This document shows, one piece after another, positions 1 to 4,182 of a stretch of 7,386 nucleotides of DNA (position 1 is the first letter of the stretch; each line of letters starts with the position of its first letter). Source of the stretch: an uncultured Blautia sp. (GTDB lineage Bacteria; Bacillota; Clostridia; Lachnospirales; Lachnospiraceae); assembly GCA_934371915.1 (NCBI GenBank), contig CAKROE010000109.1, positions 1 through 7,386 on the forward strand, written 5' to 3'. The translations under genes were made by a program, and so were the position numbers. The notes below the pieces were generated by a model. The model was not told where the DNA came from. It saw nothing but the letters and a program-made list of their open reading frames with translations, and ran no database searches.

Positions 1-2
1 AG

Positions 3-116
3 TTAATAGTAAGAATATATCGGAACGATATAGATAAAGAATATCAGATGATAAGAGAAAGAACGTTTACCCCAGAGGAAACCAAAAGAATATATAAAAA
101 TAAAAAACCGATGTAA
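3..116 (+). CDS. C-terminal end of an unrecognised protein (5' end outside window)
   Basis: An open frame enters from the left edge and runs 37 codons to TAA at 114-116. The visible part is charged (IYRNDIDKEY near the start, FTPEET in the middle, a lysine-rich end KNKKPM) and shows no membrane segment. I do not recognise the family. It is convergent with the tRNA block to its right. Its last codons lie in the A-rich stretch and hairpin that act as a terminator on the opposite strand, so the final residues YKNKK are partly dictated by that A-rich tract. The alternative is that the frame is open by chance; 37 codons in AT-rich sequence is only weak support. The other two plus-strand frames are interrupted by stops early. 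Confidence 0.4.
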   Translation, partial: LIVRIYRNDIDKEYQMIRERTFTPEETKRIYKNKKPM

Positions 117-135
117 TTATACTTGATTACATCGG
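96..135 (-). terminator. Intrinsic terminator of the leftward tRNA block
   Basis: The arms CCGATGTAAT (108-117) and ATTACATCGG (126-135) form a perfect 10-bp stem with an 8-base loop. Read on the minus strand the hairpin is followed by TTTTTTATTTTT (96-107), a good U-tract, so it terminates leftward transcription from the tRNA genes. On the plus strand there is no T-run. The stop codon of the convergent partial gene lies at the top of the left arm. Confidence 0.75.
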
Positions 136-155
136 TGATTACATTGCAATTTTAG

Positions 156-203
156 AAAATGAGTGAAGCCGCTACCCCTCCATTCTGAAGGCTTAGCGGC
201 TTC
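156..203 (-). terminator. Hairpin just after tRNA-Trp (first terminator or 3' processing structure)
   Basis: GAAGCCGCTA (165-174) and TAGCGGCTTC (194-203) pair perfectly over 10 bp, with a 19-base loop. The hairpin starts 6 bases beyond the tRNA-Trp discriminator base. On the minus strand it is followed by ACTCATTTTC, a poor and delayed T-run, so termination here alone is probably partial. A second hairpin with a better U-tract lies about 30 bases further on. It may instead protect or position the tRNA 3' trailer for processing. Confidence 0.55.
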
Positions 204-209
204 TCGAAA

Positions 210-280
210 CAGGGGATGAGAGAATCGAACTCCCACCAAAGGTTTTGGAGACCCCTATCATACCATTTGACCAATCCCCT
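210..280 (-). tRNA. tRNA-Trp (anticodon CCA)
   Basis: Read on the minus strand, the full cloverleaf folds: acceptor AGGGGAT/ATCCCCT, D stem GTCA/TGAT with the GG pair in the loop, anticodon loop CTCCAAA with CCA at 248-246, and T arm GGGAG-TTCGATT-CTCTC. Discriminator G (complement of 210) fits bacterial tRNA-Trp. No CCA end is encoded, so the 3' end must be added enzymatically. The anticodon stem is weak: two of its five pairs are G-U. It reads UGG. It lies 70 bases downstream of tRNA-Ser and has its own strong promoter in that gap. Confidence 0.93.
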
Positions 281-320
281 GTATCAGCGAAGTGTAATTA
301 CTTCATCTGCAACAAATAAA

Positions 321-349
321 ATTATAACAGATAACGCTATTGTTGTCAA
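321..349 (-). promoter_or_regulatory. Consensus sigma-A promoter for tRNA-Trp with extended -10
   Basis: On the minus strand the -35 is TTGACA (349-344), the spacer is exactly 17, and the -10 is TATAAT (326-321) preceded by TG one base upstream, giving TGTTATAAT. Every element matches the sigma-A consensus. The -35 starts two bases after the tRNA-Ser discriminator. The predicted start falls near 314, leaving a leader of about 34 bases before tRNA-Trp. Confidence 0.85.
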
Positions 350-350
350 G

Positions 351-438
351 CGGAGATGGAGGGATTTGAACCCTCGCACCGGTTGCCCGATCTACCGCAT
401 TTCGAGTGCGGACCCTTCAGCCACTTGGGTACATCTCC
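351..438 (-). tRNA. tRNA-Ser (anticodon CGA)
   Basis: Class II cloverleaf of 88 bases on the minus strand: acceptor GGAGATG/CATCTCC, D arm with CCC/GGG stem, anticodon stem CCGCA/TGCGG around CTCGAAA (CGA at 404-402), and T arm GAGGG-TTCAAAT-CCCTC. The long variable arm ATCGG-GCAA-CCGGT is the hallmark of tRNA-Ser. Discriminator G; no encoded CCA. It reads UCG, a minor serine codon in a genome of this composition. It is the first gene of the leftward tRNA block and diverges from the serine acetyltransferase gene. Confidence 0.96.
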
Positions 439-465
439 ATGTCTGATATCCACCAAACATGTTCC

Positions 466-494
466 ATTATATAAGGTGATGGGGGAAAGGTCAA
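466..494 (-). promoter_or_regulatory. Sigma-A promoter of tRNA-Ser
   Basis: Minus strand: -35 TTGACC (494-489), 17-base spacer, -10 TATAAT (471-466). The predicted start is near 459, about 21 bases before the mature tRNA-Ser 5' end. There is no terminator between tRNA-Ser and tRNA-Trp, so this promoter should also feed tRNA-Trp. Confidence 0.8.
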
Positions 495-526
495 TCTTTT
501 TTATGAGGAAACGACAATTCTTTTTG

Positions 527-555
527 TTGACGTGAAAAGGATACTATAATAATAT
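527..555 (+). promoter_or_regulatory. Probable promoter of the serine acetyltransferase gene
   Basis: TTGACG (527-532) is followed after 17 bases by TAATAT (550-555). A perfect TATAAT lies at 545-550 but is only 12 bases from TTGACG; it could pair with TTGTTG (524-529) at a short 15-base spacing. Either start gives a leader of about 40 bases, which leaves no room for a T-box or other long riboswitch. Confidence 0.55.
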
Positions 556-597
556 GTTAATATAAAAGCATTGAATTGAATGGAAAGAGGTTGACTT

Positions 598-1530
598 ATG
601 GACAGAAAAAAGGATGCAATCTTAAAAGCAACAGCCGCATTGACGGAAAATTATAAAAACGAAGATCTTTTTATGCCGAAGAACGGAAGAAGTCTTCCGA
701 GCAGGGCTGTGATCATCGATGTGGTAAAGGAACTGCGGGCTGTGATATTTCCGGGATACTTTTGGTCGGATTCTGCAGCAAGAATGTTTCCGGAATATTA
801 CACAGGATACAGACTGAATGATCTTTACGACAGACTGAAAGAACAGATTGAGATTGCACTTTTATATGCAAATCAGGAGATGGAGCAGCAGGAGGCAGCA
901 GAGCAGGCTGATCGTATCTGCGGAGGCTTTTTTGAACAGCTTCCTGAGGTACAGGAGAGACTTTTGAAGGATGTACAGGCAGGTTTTGACGGAGACCCGG
1001 CTGCAAAGAGCAAAGAAGAAATTATTTCTTCTTACCCGGGTGTATTTGCAATTTATGTATATCGTCTGGCACATATTCTTTATGTGGAGAACGTTCCGCA
1101 TATTCCGAGGATTATGACAGAGTATGCACATGGTAAGACCGGTATCGATATTAATCCCGGAGCTGTGATCGGCGATTATTTCTTTATTGATCATGGTACA
1201 GGTGTGGTAATCGGTGAGACGACAGAAATCGGACGTAATGTGAAGCTGTACCAGGGAGTGACTCTGGGAGCACTTTCTACCAGACAGGGACAGCAGCTTG
1301 CAAATGTCAAACGTCATCCGACAATCTGCGATAATGTAACGATTTATTCAAATTCATCTGTACTCGGCGGTGAGACTGTGATCGGAGAGAATACCATCAT
1401 CGGTGGTAACACCTTTATTACAGAATCCATTCCGGCGAATACAAAGGTCAGCGCCAAGAGCCCGGAACTTGTAATTAAGAAGCCGCGTAATGCTGTATCA
1501 AAAGCCGATGTGTGGGACTGGCAGGACTAA
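598..1530 (+). CDS. cysE: Serine O-acetyltransferase (EpsC/CysE type)
   Basis: Transfers acetyl from acetyl-CoA to L-serine, giving O-acetylserine, the acceptor for sulfide in cysteine synthesis; cytoplasmic. Residues 1-150 form the helical N-terminal domain. From about 180 the left-handed beta-helix hexapeptide-repeat domain begins with [15 protein letters not shown] and continues through [11 protein letters not shown] and [10 protein letters not shown]184 and H199 correspond in spacing to the catalytic pair D143/H158 of the E. coli enzyme, and H240 in KRHP to its H193. The 310-residue length fits the longer clostridial/Bacteroides form rather than the 273-residue E. coli CysE. ATG 598 is supported by AGAGG seven bases upstream. 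The gene stands alone: no cysK is adjacent. No terminator is visible before the tRNA-Gly promoter, so some transcripts may continue into the tRNAs. Function is secure; feedback inhibition by cysteine is not readable here. Confidence 0.95.
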   Translation: MDRKKDAILKATAALTENYKNEDLFMPKNGRSLPSRAVIIDVVKELRAVIFPGYFWSDSAARMFPEYYTGYRLNDLYDRLKEQIEIALLYANQEMEQQEAAEQADRICGGFFEQLPEVQERLLKDVQAGFDGDPAAKSKEEIISSYPGVFAIYVYRLAHILYVENVPHIPRIMTEYAHGKTGIDINPGAVIGDYFFIDHGTGVVIGETTEIGRNVKLYQGVTLGALSTRQGQQLANVKRHPTICDNVTIYSNSSVLGGETVIGENTIIGGNTFITESIPANTKVSAKSPELVIKKPRNAVSKADVWDWQD

Positions 1531-1564
1531 AACATAAGTTGACAAAACTACCCAAAATAACAGG

Positions 1565-1609
1565 AAAAAATATATTATAAAAAAAATTAAAAAAATTTAA
1601 AAATACCTG
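1565..1609 (+). promoter_or_regulatory. A-tract UP-element-like region upstream of the tRNA-Gly promoter
   Basis: A-runs at 1565-1570, 1579-1586, 1589-1595 and 1599-1603 sit immediately upstream of the -35 box; the last three are spaced about 9-10 bases apart, roughly one helical turn. This matches the layout of UP elements and bent DNA at strong stable-RNA promoters, which contact the RNA polymerase alpha C-terminal domain. That it has this role is inference. Confidence 0.45.
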
Positions 1610-1638
1610 TTGACAAATCATGAGTTATAAGATATACT
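1610..1638 (+). promoter_or_regulatory. Sigma-A promoter of the tRNA-Gly pair
   Basis: TTGACA (1610-1615), 17-base spacer, TATACT (1633-1638). The predicted start is near 1645, about 45 bases before the first tRNA. It is the only convincing promoter upstream of deoD as well. Confidence 0.85.
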
Positions 1639-1689
1639 CAATATCGTTGAAGCGAGCGAAACAAAAACGCATTGCAAACACAGCGATAT

Positions 1690-1760
1690 GCGGGTGTAGT
1701 TCAATGGTAGAACACCAGCCTTCCAAGCTGGATACGTGGGTTCGATTCCCATCACCCGCT
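1690..1760 (+). tRNA. tRNA-Gly (anticodon UCC)
   Basis: All four arms fold: acceptor GCGGGTG/CACCCGC, D stem GTTC/GAAC, anticodon stem CCAGC/GCTGG around CTTCCAA (TCC at 1722-1724), and T arm GTGGG-TTCGATT-CCCAT. G1-C72, C2-G71 and discriminator U agree with glycine identity. No CCA end is encoded. It reads GGA and GGG. Five bases separate it from the next tRNA, so the two are clearly co-transcribed. Confidence 0.96.
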
Positions 1761-1765
1761 CTTAT

Positions 1766-1838
1766 GCGATAGTGGCGTAGTTGGTAACGCGCGACCTTGC
1801 CAAGGTCGAGACCGCGGGTTCGAGCCCCGTCTATCGCT
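1766..1838 (+). tRNA. tRNA-Gly (anticodon GCC)
   Basis: Cloverleaf of 73 bases: acceptor GCGATAG/CTATCGC, D stem GCGT/ACGC, anticodon stem CGACC/GGTCG around TTGCCAA (GCC at 1799-1801), and T arm GCGGG-TTCGAGC-CCCGT. Discriminator U; no encoded CCA. It reads GGC and GGU. Its sequence differs widely from the neighbouring tRNA-Gly(UCC), so the pair is not a recent tandem duplication. The terminator starts three bases beyond its 3' end. Confidence 0.96.
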
Positions 1839-1841
1839 CTT

Positions 1842-1871
1842 AAGGACTCTGAGATTTCAGAGTCCTTTTTT
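1842..1871 (+). terminator. Intrinsic terminator after the tRNA-Gly pair
   Basis: AAGGACTCTGA (1842-1852) pairs with TCAGAGTCCTT (1857-1867) over 11 bp around a GATT loop, and T's continue to 1871. It is a textbook rho-independent terminator. It lies between the tRNA-Gly promoter and deoD, which has no evident promoter of its own, so it may leak or act as an attenuator. Confidence 0.92.
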
Positions 1872-1903
1872 CTATTTATTATAAAAATAAGGAGGAATGA
1901 AAT

Positions 1904-2617
1904 ATGCCGATACCAACCCCGCACATTGAAGCGAAAAAAGAGGAGATTGCAGGAACGGTCATTATGCCGGGTGATCCGCTTCGTGCCAGGTATGTAGCCG
2001 AGCACTTTCTGGAGAATGCAAAACTTGTAAATAGAGTCCGGAATGTATATGGTTATACCGGAACGTACAAAGGTAAGGAACTTACTGTAATGGCAAGTGG
2101 AATGGGCATGCCGTCCATGGGGATTTATTCTTATGAACTGTTTAAGTTTTATGATGTGGAAAATATTATCCGTATTGGCTCGGCCGGCGCATATACAGAC
2201 CATCTGGCAGTGTATGACGTAGTTCTCGCGGACAGTGCATGGAGCCAATCCAGCTTTGCAAAAGTACAGAACGGATGTCAGGATGATGTAATGTATCCGT
2301 CGAAAGAACTGAATGCAAAGATCCTTGAGACAGCAGAACGTTTGCAGATACCGGTAAAACCAGCGAGAGTTCATTCCTCTGATGTGTTTTATGCAGAAGA
2401 TAATATGGACGATTTCCGGGAACTTTATCGGAAACATCAGTGCGAGTGTGTAGAAATGGAAAGCTTCGCACTGTTTCACAATGCGAAGCTTCTTGGAAAA
2501 AATGCAGCCTGCCTTCTGACAATTTCAGATTCTTTCGTGACACATGAAGAGCTTTCTTCACTGGCGAGACAGGAATCTTTTGAAAATATGATGAAGGTGG
2601 CTCTGGAGTCCTGCTGA
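1904..2617 (+). CDS. deoD: Purine nucleoside phosphorylase, DeoD type
   Basis: Cleaves purine (deoxy)ribonucleosides with phosphate to the free base and (deoxy)ribose 1-phosphate in purine salvage; cytoplasmic, normally a hexamer. At 237 residues it matches E. coli DeoD in length and along the whole sequence. The phosphate and nucleoside site is intact: H7 in TPHIEA, G23 and R27 in MPGDPLRA, R46, R90 and S93 in IIRIGSAGA, VEMES at 183-187, and the catalytic D209 with R222 in ISDSFVTHEE...ARQ. ATG 1904 follows a full AAGGAGG at 8 bases. The gene starts 32 bases after the tRNA-Gly terminator with no room for a separate promoter and leader. Its TGA directly abuts the stop of the convergent DUF378 gene with no terminator between. 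No deoxyribose catabolic genes (deoB, deoC) are adjacent. Substrate preference among purines cannot be read from the sequence. Confidence 0.95.
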   Translation: MPIPTPHIEAKKEEIAGTVIMPGDPLRARYVAEHFLENAKLVNRVRNVYGYTGTYKGKELTVMASGMGMPSMGIYSYELFKFYDVENIIRIGSAGAYTDHLAVYDVVLADSAWSQSSFAKVQNGCQDDVMYPSKELNAKILETAERLQIPVKPARVHSSDVFYAEDNMDDFRELYRKHQCECVEMESFALFHNAKLLGKNAACLLTISDSFVTHEELSSLARQESFENMMKVALESC

Positions 2618-2833
2618 TCAGGAAGCGGTTCTGTCCTGCTCGATCAGTCCGTAAAAAGACAGAAGATACAGACCGCAGATTCCGACCAGACCGTAGATAA
2701 TACGGGAAAGCCAGCTCATACTGCCAAAGAGAAGGGCAACGAGGTTCAGATTGAAAAAACCGATCAGGCCCCAGTTGATTGCACCGATTACGGCAATTGT
2801 AAGTGAAAAATACTGTAAGAATTTATTTCCCAT
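2618..2833 (-). CDS. DUF378 family small membrane protein
   Basis: A 71-residue protein with two predicted membrane helices, about 6-28 and 43-63. The motif INWGLIGFF (19-27) in the first and SRIIYGLVGICGLYLL (43-58) opening the second are the signature of DUF378 (B. subtilis YuzA-like). The biochemical role of the family is not known to me. ATG at 2833-2831 has AAGGA nine bases upstream on the minus strand. The gene lies downstream of the 365-residue protein gene, separated by a terminator. Only weak promoter-like sequence is visible in the 40 bases between that hairpin and the start, so expression may depend on read-through. Its stop abuts the deoD stop. Confidence 0.88.
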   Translation of the reverse strand: MGNKFLQYFSLTIAVIGAINWGLIGFFNLNLVALLFGSMSWLSRIIYGLVGICGLYLLSFYGLIEQDRTAS

Positions 2834-2873
2834 AAGTCACCATCCTTTCACAGTGCTAGTATTCCATAATTGC

Positions 2874-2914
2874 AAAAAAATATTCGCAGCAGAATTTTCT
2901 GCTGCGAATTTTTT
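2874..2914. terminator. Bidirectional intrinsic terminator
   Basis: ATTCGCAGCAGAA (2882-2894) and TTCTGCTGCGAAT (2897-2909) form a near-continuous inverted repeat; sterically about 11-12 bp of stem remain. On the minus strand it is followed by A and seven T's (2881-2874), ending the 365-residue protein gene. On the plus strand T's run from 2909 to 2914, which could stop transcripts that leave deoD and run antisense through the DUF378 gene. Confidence 0.88.
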
Positions 2915-2927
2915 GTATGAAAAAATT

Positions 2928-4025
2928 TTACTGTAATTTAATTGTCTGTGAAGTGACATTACCATCTCCGAATGCGAATGCTTCGGATGCTTCCAGTGTT
3001 ACATCGGATTTATCATTCAGAGAAAATGCATAACAGATTGTTACGGTATTTCCGGGTTCAACTTCTGCGATGTAGTTGTTGATTGCCGGATCATCTTCTT
3101 TTGGTACTGCCGGAGAAAGTTTTTCTCCGTTTTGTGATGCTGAAAGCTGTACATCGACAAGTGCGCTGGAAGTAGAACTGCTGTTGTTTGTATAATCACA
3201 GTAGAGCATCAGACAGTCGCTGTCATCGATTTCCTGTGCGATACGGAACTGCGTCAGTCTCAGCGTGAAATGATCATTTTCCATATCGATGCTTGTGGTA
3301 CTGTCCGGTGTTGTATTTTCAACTGCAGCGTCCGGATTGTTCAGATCTGCAAGAGACTGGTCAATCTCATCCTGTACGTTGGTAAAGTTTGCAGACATGA
3401 CTCTTACAGTATCAGTATCAAGGGCAACGATCTTCCATTTACCGTCGGCTTCAATTACCGGATAAGTAATATCGGTTTCTGTAAATTTATCTTCTACAGT
3501 AGAAGATTTTTCTTCAAGAAGAGAAGCGAGTTTCTGCTCTGTTTCTTCTTCGGTAAGTGTTGAACCGGAAAATGCGGTGGAAACGATCTGTTTCAGAAAC
3601 TCGGTGATAGTTTCTTTGTAAATGTCGGCACCGTCTATATAACGGATGTGTGCGGTTACAGAAGCAGTTCCGTTCTGGATGTGGAAACTTGTCTTCGTGA
3701 TCTTGTAGCTCATTTTTTCGTTGATTTTTTTGAAAAATGAGGTGTAGGCATTACTTGTGATGTCTGCGTCATCGAGGGCGGACATGTCATTGCTCTGCAG
3801 AAGAGCCTTCATACCGTCAAAATTCATTGCACGCATGTTTTCAAGAAAATCTTTGGTTGTTTCAATTGGTTTCTGACGCTCGTAGAAGTAATATCCGGCG
3901 CCGCCTGCGATAACCAGAACAAGGATGACCAGAAAGATGATCAGTCCTTTTTTCTTCTTTTTCTTTCGGACCGGAGTTTCCTGCACTTCCTCATCCTCAA
4001 AAAATTCCTGATTGTTTGTATCCAT
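2928..4025 (-). CDS. Membrane-anchored extracytoplasmic protein with NTF2/DUF4878-like and DUF5067-like regions
   Basis: A 365-residue protein of unknown function. An acidic N-terminus (8-16) and a polylysine stretch (21-26) precede one membrane helix at about 27-48. There is no lipobox or clear cleavage site, so it is probably an uncleaved anchor with the C-terminus outside. Residues about 53-210 resemble the NTF2-like fold seen in DUF4878-type proteins (ETTKDFLENMRAMNFDGM at the start, GKWKIVALD near the end). A Ser/Thr/Asp-rich linker (about 225-247) leads to a beta-rich domain (248-362) with HFTLRLTQFRIA and LYCDYTNNSSSTSS, which looks like DUF5067. The family assignments come from pattern memory and are moderate. 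ATG 4025-4023 has AAGGAGG at a short 4-base spacing. It is transcribed from the divergent promoter region shared with the hydrolase and ends at a bidirectional terminator. Confidence 0.85.
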   Translation of the reverse strand: MDTNNQEFFEDEEVQETPVRKKKKKKGLIIFLVILVLVIAGGAGYYFYERQKPIETTKDFLENMRAMNFDGMKALLQSNDMSALDDADITSNAYTSFFKKINEKMSYKITKTSFHIQNGTASVTAHIRYIDGADIYKETITEFLKQIVSTAFSGSTLTEEETEQKLASLLEEKSSTVEDKFTETDITYPVIEADGKWKIVALDTDTVRVMSANFTNVQDEIDQSLADLNNPDAAVENTTPDSTTSIDMENDHFTLRLTQFRIAQEIDDSDCLMLYCDYTNNSSSTSSALVDVQLSASQNGEKLSPAVPKEDDPAINNYIAEVEPGNTVTICYAFSLNDKSDVTLEASEAFAFGDGNVTSQTIKLQ

Positions 4026-4077
4026 ATTTCCTCCTTATGAAGTTCAGGTTAAAAAGTTTTTTATTTATATAAATTTC

Positions 4078-4107
4078 ATTATAACAGAAGCCGGCATTGC
4101 TTGACAA
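4078..4107 (-). promoter_or_regulatory. Promoter of the 365-residue anchored protein gene (extended -10)
   Basis: Minus strand: -35 TTGTCA (4107-4102), 18-base spacer, -10 TATAAT (4083-4078) with TG one base upstream (TGTTATAAT). The leader to the ATG is about 45 bases and AT-rich. The -35 overlaps the -35 of the divergent hydrolase promoter. Confidence 0.72.
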
Positions 4108-4113
4108 GGTCAA
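4101..4113. promoter_or_regulatory. Short dyad across the divergent -35 elements (possible operator)
   Basis: TTGAC-AAG-GTCAA is a perfect 5-bp inverted repeat with a 3-base centre, lying over both -35 boxes. It could bind a regulator acting on both genes at once. It could equally be a by-product of two face-to-face TTGAC hexamers; no neighbouring regulator gene supports the operator reading. Confidence 0.3.
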
Positions 4114-4129
4114 TTCCCCACTCTACAAT
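4101..4129 (+). promoter_or_regulatory. Promoter of the alpha/beta hydrolase gene
   Basis: TTGACA (4101-4106), 17-base spacer, TACAAT (4124-4129). Further TATAAT hexamers at 4136-4141 and 4141-4146 lack a matching -35 and are probably part of the leader. The -35 overlaps that of the divergent promoter by five bases. Confidence 0.75.
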
Positions 4130-4182
4130 GAAGACTATAATATAATATAAGAAACTACTGATAAAACTGTGGAGGAAAAAAC

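Noticed and set aside
1..440. Integration site of a mobile element at the tRNA-Ser or tRNA-Trp gene
   Set aside because: I see no integrase gene, no repeat of a tRNA 3' end and no composition break; the left-edge gene fragment is too short to judge.
216..446. Plus-strand open frame of 76 codons across the tRNA-Trp/tRNA-Ser region
   Set aside because: It overlaps two well-folded tRNA genes on the other strand; the apparent protein is a translation of antisense tRNA.
494..597. T-box or other riboswitch upstream of cysE, as seen for some Firmicutes cysteine genes
   Set aside because: The likely leader is only about 40 bases and has no specifier loop, T-box motif or terminator hairpin.
862..1317. 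Minus-strand open frame of 151 codons inside cysE
   Set aside because: It is fully opposite a conserved enzyme gene, with cysteine-rich low-plausibility composition; treated as a shadow.
1539..1544. TTGACA just after the cysE stop as a second upstream tRNA-Gly promoter
   Set aside because: The position 17 bases downstream reads AGGAAA; the nearest TATA-like hexamer is 26 bases away, too far for sigma-A.
1625..2479. A 284-codon open frame on the minus strand opposite deoD and the tRNA-Gly genes
   Set aside because: It runs antisense through two tRNAs and a gene with intact catalytic residues, and its translation has no recognisable family features. It is a shadow of deoD codon structure.
2609..2647. 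Terminator at the deoD/DUF378 junction (TCCTG/CAGGA, and CTGATC...GATCAG)
   Set aside because: The stems are short or bulged and no T-run follows on either strand.
4136..4150. Repeated TATAAT hexamers as additional hydrolase promoters
   Set aside because: No -35 element lies at a suitable distance; the run is probably part of the AT-rich leader of the promoter at 4101-4129.
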